Part shown: positions 17,973 to 26,927 of the stretch, piece after piece | How positions within the stretch are numbered: the first letter of the stretch is position 1 | Layout of the letters: every line of letters starts with the position of its first letter | Origin: Nonomuraea aurantiaca | GTDB lineage: Bacteria; Actinomycetota; Actinomycetes; Streptosporangiales; Streptosporangiaceae | Direction of reading: 5' to 3' | NCBI RefSeq assembly: GCF_020215705.1 | Contig: NZ_JAIWNB010000002.1 | Span: 788,343 to 852,342 of the forward strand | DNA length: 64,000 bases | Position numbers and translations under genes: made by a program | Notes under the pieces: model-generated | Database searches by the model: none | The model's input: the letters and a program-made list of their open reading frames with translations, nothing else | Told to the model about the DNA's origin: nothing

Positions 17973-19829
17973 TCAGCTGGGCGTGATGTGCGGCTTCTGG
18001 GCGCTCTTCTCGGACTCGTACGAAGCGCGCACCATGGGGCCTTCCGGCGCCGTGGAGACCTCGGCGACCGGGACGTCCCACCACGCCTCCGACGACGGGC
18101 TGTCCAGCATGGGGTCGGCGCGGACATAGATGACGGTCGTCTCCTCGGCCGCGCGGGCCGCCTCCAGAGCCTTGCGGAAGTCGGTCAGCGTGTCGGGCCG
18201 CAGCACGGTGGCGCCGAGGCTGGCGGCGTTGGCGGCCAGATCCACCGGCAGGCCGTCGCCGTCGTAGCGGCCGGTGCCCCGGTAGGCGTAGGAGGTGCCG
18301 AGCCGCTGGGCGCCGACGCCCTCCGAGAGACGGCCGATCGAGGCGAAGCCGGAGTTGTCCACCAGCACCACGATCAGCTTGACGCCCTCGGAGACGGCCG
18401 TGACGAGTTCCTGGGCCATCATCAGGTAGGACCCGTCGCCCACCATGACGAACACCTCGCGGTCGGGGACGGCCATCTTGATGCCCAGCCCGCCGGCGAT
18501 CTCGTAGCCCATGCAGGAATAGCCGTACTCCACGTGATAGCTGCCAGGACCGCTCGGCCGCCACAGCTTGTGCAGGTCGCCGGGCATGGAGCCGGCCGCG
18601 CAGACCACCACGCCGTCGTCGCCGGCCGCGGCGTTGACCGCGCCGATCACGGCCGACTGCGGCATCGGCCGGCCGTCCAGCGCGTACGCCCCGTCCACCA
18701 CCGCGTCCCAGGCGGCCGACAGCTCGGCGGCGCGCGAACGGTATGACTCCGTGGTGCCCCAGCCCGCGCATGCCCCGGTCAGCTCGGTCAGGCCCTCGCG
18801 GGCGTCGGCCACGAGCTGGAGCCCCGACAGCTTGGCCGCGTCGAAGCCGGTGATGTTCAGGTTGACGAACCGGGCCCCGGCCGGGAAGAGCGTGCGGGAG
18901 GCCGTGGTGAAGTCGCTGTAGCGGGTGCCGACGCCGATGATCAGGTCGGCCTCGCGGGCCAGCGCGTTGGCCGCGGTGGTGCCGGTCGCGCCGACCGCGC
19001 CCATCGCGAGCGGGTGCCCATAGGGCAGCGCGCCCTTGCCCGCCTGCGTCTCGGCGACCGGGATGCCGTACGTCTCGGCGAAGGCCCGCAGCTCGGCCGT
19101 GGCCTCGCTGTAGATCACCCCGCCGCCGGCGATGATCAGCGGCCGGCTCGCCGACCTGATCAGCTCGGCCGCCCGCGTCAGGGCGGCCCGCTCGGGGCGT
19201 GGTCGCGGCACGTGCCAGAGGCGGCGCTCGAACAGCTCCTCCGGCCAGTCGTACGCCTCGGCCTGGACGTCCTGCGGCAGCGCCAGCGTCACCGCGCCCG
19301 TCTCGGCCGGGTCGGTGAGCACCCGCATGGCGGCCAGCAGCGCCGAGGGAAGCTGTTCGGGCCGGTTGATCCGGTCCCAGAAGCGCGACACCGACTTGAA
19401 GCAGTCGTTGACCGAGATGTCGTACGAGCGGGTGTCTTCGAGCTCCTGGAGCACTGGGTTGGCGACGCGGGTGGAGAACACGTCGCCGGGCAGCAGCAGG
19501 ACGGGCAGCCGGTTGATCGTCGCGCCCGCCGCGCCGGTGATCATGTTGGTCGCGCCGGGCCCGATCGAGGTGGTGCAGGCCAGGGTGGACAGCCGGTTGG
19601 CGGCTCGCGCGTAGGCGGCGGCCGCGTGCACCATGGCCTGTTCGTTTCGGCTCAGGTGGTAGGGCAGGTCCTCGGTCGAGGTGGCCAGCGCCTGGCCGAG
19701 CCCGGCCACGTTGCCGTGGCCGAAGATGCCGAAGCAGCCGCCGAACAGCCGGTGCTCGACGCCGTCGCGCTCGCTCCACTGCTGGGCCAGGAAGCGCACC
19801 ACGGCCTGCGCCACGGTCAAACGGGTCAT
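17973..19829 (-). CDS. iolD: 3D-(3,5/4)-trihydroxycyclohexane-1,2-dione hydrolase
   Basis: Thiamine-diphosphate enzyme of myo-inositol catabolism, opening the ring of trihydroxycyclohexanedione to 5-deoxy-glucuronate; 618 aa, full length. The N-terminal ThDP domain starts MTRLTVAQAVVRFLAQQW and contains GIFGHGNVAGLGQAL. The ThDP/Mg motif is in MVGDGSYLMMAQEL through VVLVDNSGFASIG. Last gene of a four-gene leftward operon; its ATG overlaps the iolB stop by four bases. Confidence 0.93.
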   Translation of the reverse strand: MTRLTVAQAVVRFLAQQWSERDGVEHRLFGGCFGIFGHGNVAGLGQALATSTEDLPYHLSRNEQAMVHAAAAYARAANRLSTLACTTSIGPGATNMITGAAGATINRLPVLLLPGDVFSTRVANPVLQELEDTRSYDISVNDCFKSVSRFWDRINRPEQLPSALLAAMRVLTDPAETGAVTLALPQDVQAEAYDWPEELFERRLWHVPRPRPERAALTRAAELIRSASRPLIIAGGGVIYSEATAELRAFAETYGIPVAETQAGKGALPYGHPLAMGAVGATGTTAANALAREADLIIGVGTRYSDFTTASRTLFPAGARFVNLNITGFDAAKLSGLQLVADAREGLTELTGACAGWGTTESYRSRAAELSAAWDAVVDGAYALDGRPMPQSAVIGAVNAAAGDDGVVVCAAGSMPGDLHKLWRPSGPGSYHVEYGYSCMGYEIAGGLGIKMAVPDREVFVMVGDGSYLMMAQELVTAVSEGVKLIVVLVDNSGFASIGRLSEGVGAQRLGTSYAYRGTGRYDGDGLPVDLAANAASLGATVLRPDTLTDFRKALEAARAAEETTVIYVRADPMLDSPSSEAWWDVPVAEVSTAPEGPMVRASYESEKSAQKPHITPS

Positions 19830-20665
19830 GAAGTCCTCCCGAACGGCAGTCTCGCATCGATGGCCTGGCCGTCCCAGGAAGAGCGGATCCAGGCGTGCCG
19901 GGGGTCGTCGCAGAACGCCATCGACCGCTCGTCGGCGGGACCGGCCAGGACGTTCAGGTAGTACAGGTCGTAGCCGGGCGCGGCCATCGACGGGCCGTGG
20001 TAGCCATAGGGCACCAGCACCACGTCACCGGAGGAGACCTCGGCCAGCGTGTCGATCTGGCCCCGCTCGGAGGAGTAGACGCGCTGGTAGCCCAGGCCGC
20101 CGTCGGCCACCTCGAAGTAGTAGATCTCCTCCAGCACGGCCTCGCCCTCGTTGGGGGTGTCGTGCTTGTGCGGGGGATAGGACGACCAGTTGCCGCCCGG
20201 CGTGAGCACCTCCACGGCCACGAGCTTGTCGCACTCGAAGACGCCGGGGGCGCAGAAGTTGTTCACCTGGCGGCTGGCCTGGCCCGCGCCCCGGATCTCG
20301 ACCGGCACCTCCGAGGCCGGGACGTACCGCGGAGCCAGCCGCCGGGTCGCCCGGGTGGAGGGGAACGCGATGCGGCCCGACCCCTCCACCGTCACATCCG
20401 TAGAAATCGGGATATAGGCGAAATCGGAGGGTCCGGCGAACACCGACGCGCGGCCGGTCAGCTCGAACCGCTCACCACCGCACGTCACCGTGCACGAGCC
20501 CGACAGCGGCAGGACCAGCATCTCCTCCTCCCCGGTCGAGAAAGAGACCGGGGCGCCGTCAAGGTCGGCCACGCGTAGCCCCGAGTAGGTCCAACCGGCC
20601 AAGGCGGGCGTGATCTCCACCGGCCACGACCCGCCGGCGGCCTTGCCGTACGGAAGGTATGTCAT
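19826..20665 (-). CDS. iolB: 5-deoxy-glucuronate isomerase
   Basis: Cupin-fold isomerase converting 5-deoxy-glucuronate to 2-deoxy-5-keto-gluconate, about 279 aa. Clear family segments are GNWSSYPPHKHD (metal-binding His cluster), EEIYYFEVADGGLGYQRVY, VLVPYGYHGPSMAAPGYDLY and a C-terminal stretch with WIRSSWDGQAIDARLPFG. The ATG at 20665 overlaps the aldolase stop (ATGA). It directly precedes iolD, matching pathway order. Confidence 0.93.
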   Translation of the reverse strand: MTYLPYGKAAGGSWPVEITPALAGWTYSGLRVADLDGAPVSFSTGEEEMLVLPLSGSCTVTCGGERFELTGRASVFAGPSDFAYIPISTDVTVEGSGRIAFPSTRATRRLAPRYVPASEVPVEIRGAGQASRQVNNFCAPGVFECDKLVAVEVLTPGGNWSSYPPHKHDTPNEGEAVLEEIYYFEVADGGLGYQRVYSSERGQIDTLAEVSSGDVVLVPYGYHGPSMAAPGYDLYYLNVLAGPADERSMAFCDDPRHAWIRSSWDGQAIDARLPFGRTS

Positions 20666-21567
20666 GAGCGCACCTCTCGAACCAGAGCCGCCGCGCCGTC
20701 CACCGCGGCGGCCACGTCGTCGTCCGGAGGGTAGAGCAGCGCGCGGCCGATGACGAGCCCGCGCACGCCCGGCAGGCGCAGCGCGCGGTCCCAGTCGGCG
20801 TAGGCCGCGTCGATGTCCGGCGGGTCGCCGCCGAGCAGCAGCGCGGGCAGCGTGGTGGCGGCCATGACGCGCTCCATCTCGGCGACCGCGGGGATCTTCA
20901 GCCAGGTGTAGGCGGAGGTCGTGCCGAGTGCCTGGGCGACGCTGATCGACCGGATGACCGCGTCGGGCGACAGGTCGTTGCGCAGGACGCCCGTCTCCGT
21001 ACGTGCCGCCCAGAACGGCTCGACCATCGCCAGCAGCCGCCGGCGGGCCAGATCGGTGACCGCGTGGGCGCACGACTCGAGCGTGGTGACCGTGGCGTGG
21101 TCGGCCGGGTCGATGCGGCAGAGCATCTTGCCGCCGTCGAGACGCATGGCGTCGATGGCGGCCGCGTCGAAGCCGGTGAACCGGTCGTCCAGCTCGAACA
21201 CCGAGCCCTGGAGGCCGCCCCGGTTCATCGAGCCGAAGGCCAGCTTCTCCTCCAGGGCGCCGAGCAGCAGCAGGTCCTCCAGCACGTCGGGGGAGGCCAG
21301 GATGCCGTCTACGCCGGGCCTGGCCAGCGCCGTCTGGAGCCGGTCGAGCAGGTCTGGGCGGCTGGCCATGGCCAGCGGCCGGTCGCGGACGCCGAGCGAC
21401 CCGCGCGCCGGATGGTCGGCCGCGATGATCAGCAGGCGCTCGCCCTCGCCCGGCAGGCTCCGGCGCTGCCGCCGGGCGGCGGCGCGCTCGATCTCGTCCG
21501 GCCGGGTGGCCCGGATGTGGGTCAGGTGGTCGTAGCGGGCGGTTCGGGGCAGCGTCGTGTCGCTCAT
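20662..21567 (-). CDS. DeoC/DhnA-like class I aldolase of the inositol operon (Cgl0158-type)
   Basis: 301 aa TIM-barrel protein of the group that sits beside iolC in actinobacteria. Visible segments are LLIIAADHPARGSLGVRDRP, DGILASPDVLEDLLLLGALE, the putative active-site stretch RLDGGKMLCRIDPADHAT (candidate Schiff-base Lys) and TWLKIPAVAEMERVMAATTL. It probably cleaves 6-phospho-2-deoxy-5-ketogluconate, the IolJ step, or a similar substrate; that role is inferred from context. ATGA overlaps join it to both iolC and iolB, so the four proteins are translationally coupled. Confidence 0.75.
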   Translation of the reverse strand: MSDTTLPRTARYDHLTHIRATRPDEIERAAARRQRRSLPGEGERLLIIAADHPARGSLGVRDRPLAMASRPDLLDRLQTALARPGVDGILASPDVLEDLLLLGALEEKLAFGSMNRGGLQGSVFELDDRFTGFDAAAIDAMRLDGGKMLCRIDPADHATVTTLESCAHAVTDLARRRLLAMVEPFWAARTETGVLRNDLSPDAVIRSISVAQALGTTSAYTWLKIPAVAEMERVMAATTLPALLLGGDPPDIDAAYADWDRALRLPGVRGLVIGRALLYPPDDDVAAAVDGAAALVREVRS

Positions 21568-22487
21568 AGGAGTGCCTGCACCTCGTCAGTCGTGGGCATC
21601 GCGTCGGCGCAGGCCAGGCGGGCGGCCACGTAGGCGCCGGCGGCGTTGGCGAAGCGGATCGTCCGCTCCAGCGGCCAGCCGCGCAGCAGGCCCAGGCAGA
21701 CGGCGCCGCCGAACGCGTCGCCCGCGCCGATGCCGTTCACCACGTCGACCTTGACCGGCTCCGCCACCGCGTACTCGTCTCGGCTGCGGGCCAGCACCCC
21801 GTTGGGGCCCATCTTGACGATGGCGACGCGCATCCCGGCGTCGAGCAGCGCCTGAGCGGCCGCCTCCGGGTCGCGGGTGCCCACCGCGTTCTCCACCTCG
21901 TCGAGGTTGCCGACGGCCACGTTGGCGTGCGGAAGCGCCTGGCGTACCGCCTCCTGCGAAGCCTCGGGCGACTCCCACAGCATGGGACGGTGGTCCAGGT
22001 CGAAGACGGTCCAGCCGGACGTGCGCGCGGCCAGCGCGGCGGCGTGCGCGGCGCGGCTCGGCTCCTGGCTCAGGCCGGTGCCGGTGAACCAGAACAGCTT
22101 CGCGTCCCGGATCGCGGCCAGGTCCAGCGACTCGGCGGTCAGTTGCAGGTCCGGCGGATGCTCGCCCCGGTAGAAGTAGAGCGGGAAGTCGTCCGGCGGG
22201 AAGATCTCGCAGAACGTGACGGGCGTCGGGGGACCCTCGACGGTGGCCACGAAGGAGTCGTCCACGCCGAAACCGCGGATCGCCTGCCGTACGTACTCCC
22301 CGAAGGGGTCGGCGCCGACTGCGGTGATCACGGCGGCGCGCAGTCCGTGGCGCGCGGCCGCGACCGCGACGTTTGTCGGGCTCCCGCCGAGGAACTTACC
22401 GAAGGTCTCGACGTGGGCCAGACCCACGCCGGTCTGCAGCGGATAGACGTCGACCCCGGAGCGGCCGATCGTGATCAGGTCGTACAA
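21564..22487 (-). CDS. iolC: 5-dehydro-2-deoxygluconokinase
   Basis: PfkB-family sugar kinase phosphorylating 2-deoxy-5-keto-gluconate, about 307 aa. The family start LITIGRSGVDVYPLQTG, the glycine motif GKFLGGSPTNVAVAAARHGL and the C-terminal catalytic motif NGIGAGDAFGGAVCLGLL are complete. The start is placed at TTG 22487 because GGAGGT lies just upstream. The frame continues to ATGs at 22535 and 22655, but these would take translation across an operator. First gene of the iolC-aldolase-iolB-iolD operon. Confidence 0.9.
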   Translation of the reverse strand: MYDLITIGRSGVDVYPLQTGVGLAHVETFGKFLGGSPTNVAVAAARHGLRAAVITAVGADPFGEYVRQAIRGFGVDDSFVATVEGPPTPVTFCEIFPPDDFPLYFYRGEHPPDLQLTAESLDLAAIRDAKLFWFTGTGLSQEPSRAAHAAALAARTSGWTVFDLDHRPMLWESPEASQEAVRQALPHANVAVGNLDEVENAVGTRDPEAAAQALLDAGMRVAIVKMGPNGVLARSRDEYAVAEPVKVDVVNGIGAGDAFGGAVCLGLLRGWPLERTIRFANAAGAYVAARLACADAMPTTDEVQALL

Positions 22488-22529
22488 CGCACCTCCAGTG
22501 ACGGAGCCTTCGTGCCTACTATGGCATAT

Positions 22530-22539
22530 TGTCATGACA
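22530..22539. promoter_or_regulatory. Palindromic operator, iolC-proximal copy
   Basis: TGTCATGACA is a perfect 10-bp palindrome. The surrounding ATATTGTCATGACATTCGG recurs, inverted and nearly identical, at 22693. It lies about 43 bp before the iolC start. GntR- or LacI-family repressors bind sites of this kind; no regulator gene is adjacent, so the binder is unknown. Confidence 0.65.
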
Positions 22540-22692
22540 TTCGGATGTCCGCTATGCCGGTCATTCTTCCCCGACCGAAACCCCCTATAGGTGGATCGTC
22601 CAGGGTGGGAGCGTCGCCGAGACCTCCTCGTGACAAAGATGCAGCATGCGGACACACTCCCGAAATATCGGCGGCCCTTTACGTCATCTGGA

Positions 22693-22702
22693 TGTCATGA
22701 CA
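22693..22702. promoter_or_regulatory. Palindromic operator, transporter-proximal copy
   Basis: A second TGTCATGACA lies 45 bp before the sugar-binding protein start. Read on the opposite strand its context AATATGTCATGACATCCAG matches the iolC-proximal copy at most positions. The mirror-image placement of the two sites makes joint control of both divergent operons likely. Confidence 0.65.
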
Positions 22703-22746
22703 TATTGGCCGGGTTCCTGGCTTTAAGGACATGTCGGAGGGTTTGC

Positions 22747-24141
22747 ATGGGATTGCGGAATAGGTCGGTAGGTGCGGTCGCGGTCCTCGCCGTGTCCGCG
22801 CTGGGGCTCGCCGCGTGCGGCCAGTCGTCCGGCGGCGACTCCGGAGGCACGATCGAGTTAACGATCGCCCAGAACGCCATCGCGGGCGGCAAGAACGCGG
22901 CGGCGGCCGACTTCCTCGCCAACTGGGTCGTCCCCAAGTTCGAGGCGGCCGAGAAGGCGAAGGGCAAGGAGGTCAAGGTCAAGTTCGTCCCCAGCGGTGT
23001 CGACGACGAGCAGTACAAGACCAAGCTCTCCCTCGACCTGAAGTCAGGCAAGGGCGCGGACGTGATCGACCTCGACGGCATCTGGGCCGGCGAGTTCGCC
23101 GAGGCGGGCTACATCAAGCCGCTGTCCGACGTGGTGGGGGCGGGCGCCGAAAGCTGGGACGGCTGGCAGCAGATCCCCGAGTCGGTCCAGGGACTGGCCA
23201 CCTTCAACGGCAAGAAGTACGCCCTGCCCGTCGGCACGGACGGCCGGGTGCTCTACTTCAACAAGACGCTCTTCCAGAAGGCGGGTCTGCCTGCCGACTG
23301 GCAGCCGAAGAGCTGGCAGGAGATCCTCGACGCGGGCGCCAAGCTGAAGTCGGCGGGCGTACCGGTGCCGATCCAGATCAACGCCGGCACCGCGATGGGC
23401 GAGGCCACCTCGATGCAGGGCGTGCTCCCGCTGCTGGCGGGCGCGGGCGGCGAGGTGCAGAAGGACGGCAAGTGGACCGGCGCGTCGCAGCCGCTCAAGG
23501 ACGCGCTCGGCCTCTACCAGAAGATCTACGGCGGCAGCGGCCTCGGTGACCCCAAGCTCCAGCAGGAGGCCAAGGGCCGCGACAAGTCCTTCCAGCAGTT
23601 CGCCGGCGGCAAGATCGGCATCCTGATGGAGGGCGACTACTTCTGGCGCGGCGTGGTCAACCCCAAGGACGGCGTGGCCAAGATGGCCGACCGCGACCAG
23701 ACCGTCGGCTACGCCCTGATCCCCGCCATGGAGCCCGGCAAGGGCCTGCGCGGCCAGGACTTCGTCAGCATGTCGGGCGGCGCGCTGCGGACCGTCAACC
23801 CCAACAGCAAGCATCCGAAGGAGGCCTTCGACCTGCTGGCCTTCACGCTCTCGCCGGATGCCCTGAAGGAGGAGACCAAGGACGGCAACGTGCGCATCAC
23901 CCCGCGCACCGACGTCAACAAGGAGATCCTCGCCGGGGAGCCGCTGCTGACGTTCATCTCGGAGAAGGTGCTGCCGCTGACGGCCTACCGGCCGCCGGTC
24001 GCCGTCTATCCGCAGGTGTCGGCCGCACTCCAGGAGGCCACGGCCGCCGTCGTCGGGGGCACGGCACCCGACCAGGCCGCCGCGGACTACCAGAAGAAGC
24101 TCGAAGGAATCGTCGGTGGCGCAGGCAATATCGCCTCCTGA
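22747..24141 (+). CDS. ABC transporter sugar-binding lipoprotein
   Basis: Extracellular solute-binding protein of the family-1 (MalE-like) group, about 464 aa. A short signal peptide ends in lipobox LAAC (Cys25 region), so it is lipid-anchored outside the membrane. Features include the ligand-domain hinge segments DVIDLDGIWAGEFAEAGYIK and YALPVGTDGRVLYFNKTLF, as well as GKIGILMEGDYFW. GGAGG precedes the ATG. First gene of the rightward operon and overlapped by the first permease. The neighbours imply a carbohydrate or inositol-glycoside ligand. Confidence 0.9.
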   Translation: MGLRNRSVGAVAVLAVSALGLAACGQSSGGDSGGTIELTIAQNAIAGGKNAAAADFLANWVVPKFEAAEKAKGKEVKVKFVPSGVDDEQYKTKLSLDLKSGKGADVIDLDGIWAGEFAEAGYIKPLSDVVGAGAESWDGWQQIPESVQGLATFNGKKYALPVGTDGRVLYFNKTLFQKAGLPADWQPKSWQEILDAGAKLKSAGVPVPIQINAGTAMGEATSMQGVLPLLAGAGGEVQKDGKWTGASQPLKDALGLYQKIYGGSGLGDPKLQQEAKGRDKSFQQFAGGKIGILMEGDYFWRGVVNPKDGVAKMADRDQTVGYALIPAMEPGKGLRGQDFVSMSGGALRTVNPNSKHPKEAFDLLAFTLSPDALKEETKDGNVRITPRTDVNKEILAGEPLLTFISEKVLPLTAYRPPVAVYPQVSAALQEATAAVVGGTAPDQAAADYQKKLEGIVGGAGNIAS

Positions 24142-25042
24142 AGCTCTCGAAGACGCACCGGCCCGTCGCTACAGCTCGGACGCGGCGGGCCTGGGCAGGC
24201 TGAGAGCGGGCGCGTTCGTGGCGCCCGCGCTGGCGCTGATCGCGGTGTTCCTGGTCTTCCCCGCGCTCTGGGTCCTCTACCTCGGCCTCACCAACTACCG
24301 CCTCACCGGCGTCGCCGCCGCCGAGCCGCAGCTCGTCGGCCTGGACAACTTCGTCAAGGCGGTCTCCGACCCCGCCTTCTGGAACTCGACCTGGCTGACC
24401 GTCCAGTTCGTGCTCGGCTCGGCCGTCATCGGCCAGGTCGTGCTCGGGTTCACGATCGCCTGGCTGATGCGCGATCGCACCGGACCGCTCAAACGGACCG
24501 TCGAGGGCCTGGTCATCCTGGCCTGGATCCTGCCCAGCGCCGTGGTGTCGTTCCTGTGGGTGGCGCTGCTCGACCGCGACGGCGGCACGCTCCAAGCGCT
24601 GCTGCACGTCCCGGGGCTGGCGCCGCTGCTCGACCACCCGATGCTGTCGATCGTCATCTTCAACACCTGGCGCGGCGCCGCCTTCTCGATGATGTTGTAC
24701 GGCGCCGCGCTCGGGAACGTGCCGCCCTCGCACCTGGAGAGCGCCCGCCTGGCCGGGGCCTCCGGCTGGCAGCAGTTACGCGACGTGGTATTCCCCCACA
24801 TCAGGGGACACATCCTGACGAACCTCCTGCTGATCAGCCTGTGGACGTTCAACGACTTCACCCCGTTCATGCTCACCGCGGGCGGGCCCGACGGTCAGAC
24901 CGAGGTGCTGGCGGTCCACGTCTACAAGGTCGCGCTGCAGGGCAGCGAGCTGGGCTACGGCGCGGCCGTCTCCACGGTCATCCTGCTGATCAACCTGGTC
25001 GTGGCGGTGTTCTACCTGCGCCTGCTCAGGAGTAAGAAATGA
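24116..25042 (+). CDS. Sugar ABC transporter permease, MalF type
   Basis: 308 aa, six membrane helices. The binding-protein-dependent transport EAA loop is HLESARLAGASGWQQLRDVV followed by a conserved Pro-Ile/His region. The GTG start at 24116 lies 26 bp inside the binding-protein gene, behind GAAGGAAT, so translation is coupled. Cytoplasmic N-terminus (AQAISPPEALEDAPARRY) of about 30 residues. Pairs with the next permease to form the channel. Confidence 0.9.
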   Translation: MAQAISPPEALEDAPARRYSSDAAGLGRLRAGAFVAPALALIAVFLVFPALWVLYLGLTNYRLTGVAAAEPQLVGLDNFVKAVSDPAFWNSTWLTVQFVLGSAVIGQVVLGFTIAWLMRDRTGPLKRTVEGLVILAWILPSAVVSFLWVALLDRDGGTLQALLHVPGLAPLLDHPMLSIVIFNTWRGAAFSMMLYGAALGNVPPSHLESARLAGASGWQQLRDVVFPHIRGHILTNLLLISLWTFNDFTPFMLTAGGPDGQTEVLAVHVYKVALQGSELGYGAAVSTVILLINLVVAVFYLRLLRSKK

Positions 25043-25857
25043 CGCGGTTCGTGCTGGGCCGGATCGGCTTCTACACGCTGATCGCGGTGCTGCTGGCCTT
25101 CTTCACCATTCCCTTGCTGTGGCTGGCCGCCGCGCCGTTCACCTCGGACCCCACCTACGAGGTCCGGGTGCCCGACTTCACGCTGGACAACTTCCGGGCG
25201 ATCCTGGAGCATCCGTACGCGCTGCCGTCGCTGCTGAACTCGCTGATGCTGGCGGTCGGCACGGCCCTGCTCGTGGTGGTCTTCGCGGCGCTGGCCGCGT
25301 ACGCGCTGAGCCGGGTGCGGTTGCCCGGCCGCGACGCGCTGCTCTACGCGCTGCTGCTGCTGTCCTCGATCATCACCGGCACGGCCGCGATGGTGCCGCT
25401 GTTCCAGCTGGCCGTCGAGCTGAACCTGATCGACTCGCAGTTCGGGGTGATCCTCATCCTGACCGGCGGCCTGCTGCCCGCGGCGATCTTCATGCTCAAG
25501 GACTTCATGGACTCCACGCCGAAGTCCTACGAGGAGTCGGCGCGCGTCTTCGGGGCCTCGCCGCTGCAGATCGTCCGGCACGTGGTCGTCCCCCTGGTAC
25601 GGCCGGGGCTGGCGACGATCGCGGTGTGGGCCGTGGCCAACGTGTGGGGCAACTTCCTGATGCCGTACCTGCTGCTCAGCGATGTCGAGAAGCAGCCCGC
25701 GGCGGTCATCATGTACACGCTCTACACCGAGGGCGGCCAGGCCAACCTCACCCTGCTGTCCACGTTCGGCCTGCTCTATTCGGTCCCCGTGGTGCTCATG
25801 TACCTGTTCGTCAGCAAGAAGTATGGCTTCCGCTTCCACGGAGGGATCAAGCGCTGA
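25039..25857 (+). CDS. Sugar ABC transporter permease, MalG type
   Basis: 272 aa, six membrane helices. The EAA loop reads SYEESARVFGASPLQIVRHV, and the C-terminal segment VSKKYGFRFHGGIKR is typical of MalG-like subunits. ATGA overlap with the upstream permease and TGATG overlap with the ATPase gene. Forms the second half of the membrane channel. Confidence 0.9.
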   Translation: MTRFVLGRIGFYTLIAVLLAFFTIPLLWLAAAPFTSDPTYEVRVPDFTLDNFRAILEHPYALPSLLNSLMLAVGTALLVVVFAALAAYALSRVRLPGRDALLYALLLLSSIITGTAAMVPLFQLAVELNLIDSQFGVILILTGGLLPAAIFMLKDFMDSTPKSYEESARVFGASPLQIVRHVVVPLVRPGLATIAVWAVANVWGNFLMPYLLLSDVEKQPAAVIMYTLYTEGGQANLTLLSTFGLLYSVPVVLMYLFVSKKYGFRFHGGIKR

Positions 25858-26927
25858 TGGCCGCCATCGAACTGCGAGCCCTGACCAAGGTCTACCCCGG
25901 GGGAGTCAAAGCGCTCGACTCGCTCGACCTGGCCATCCCCGACGGCGAGTTCTTCGCCCTGCTCGGCCCGTCCGGCTGCGGCAAGACCACGCTGCTGCGC
26001 ACGATCGCCGGGCTGGAGACCGCAACGGGCGGCGCCGTCGTCATCGGCGACCGCGACGTCACCGGCGTCCAGCCTGGCGGCCGGGACATCGCGATGGTCT
26101 TCCAGGACTACGCGCTGTTCCCGCACATGGACGTCACCGACAACATCGCCTACCCGCTGCGCATCAAGAAGGTCGGCAAGGCCGCCCGGCAGCGCAAGGC
26201 CGAGGAGGTCGGCGCCAGGCTGGGCCTGGACCAGCTCATGGACCGGCGCCCCGGCCAGCTGTCCGGCGGCCAGCAGCAGCGGGTCGCGCTGGCCCGCGTC
26301 ATGGCGACGCAGGCGCAGGCGTTCCTGTTCGACGAGCCGCTGTCGAACCTCGACGCCCGGCTCCGCCTGGAGGCCCGTACGTTCCTGAAGAAGCTGCAGC
26401 GCGAGCTCGGCGTCACCACCGTCTTCGTCACCCACGACCAGGCCGAGGCCCTGGCCATGGCCGACCGGATGGCCGTCATGGAGGCCGGGCACATCCGCCA
26501 GATCGGCACGCCGGCCGAGGTGTTCCAGCGGCCCGCCAACACCTTCGTCGCCGGGTTCATCGGCTCGACGCCGATGAACCTGCTCGAGGGGACCGTCGGC
26601 GGTGACACGCTGGAGGTGGCGGGGTGCAAGGTGCCGGTCCCCGCCTCGGCCGAGGGCCTGCTGACCGACGGCGAGCGGATCGTGTACGGCGTGCGGCCCG
26701 AGTACAACACCTACTCGGCCGAGCCCGCCGACGGCTCGCTGGGTGGAAAGGTGGTCATCGTGGAGAACCTGGGGGCGTCCCACCTGGTGACGCTGGAGGT
26801 CGGCGACGTGCTGGTGCAGGCGGTCGTGCCCGAGGGCGGCGAGCCGTCGATCGGGGCCGACGGCTTCGCCACGCCGCGCCGCGACCGGGCCCTGGTCTAC
26901 CGGGACGGCGAGCTGGTGTCGGCATGA
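25857..26927 (+). CDS. ABC transporter ATP-binding protein, MalK/UgpC type
   Basis: 356 aa. Walker [20 protein letters not shown]-loop MVFQDYALFPHM, signature [13 protein letters not shown], Walker B FLFDEPLSNLDARL and switch His in VFVTHDQAEALAMADR are all intact. A C-terminal OB-type regulatory domain (about 240-356) includes a VRPEYNTY segment, as in MalK/UgpC. It energises the import of the solute captured by the upstream lipoprotein. Having its own dedicated ATPase is notable, since many actinobacterial sugar importers share MsiK. Confidence 0.92.
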   Translation: MAAIELRALTKVYPGGVKALDSLDLAIPDGEFFALLGPSGCGKTTLLRTIAGLETATGGAVVIGDRDVTGVQPGGRDIAMVFQDYALFPHMDVTDNIAYPLRIKKVGKAARQRKAEEVGARLGLDQLMDRRPGQLSGGQQQRVALARVMATQAQAFLFDEPLSNLDARLRLEARTFLKKLQRELGVTTVFVTHDQAEALAMADRMAVMEAGHIRQIGTPAEVFQRPANTFVAGFIGSTPMNLLEGTVGGDTLEVAGCKVPVPASAEGLLTDGERIVYGVRPEYNTYSAEPADGSLGGKVVIVENLGASHLVTLEVGDVLVQAVVPEGGEPSIGADGFATPRRDRALVYRDGELVSA

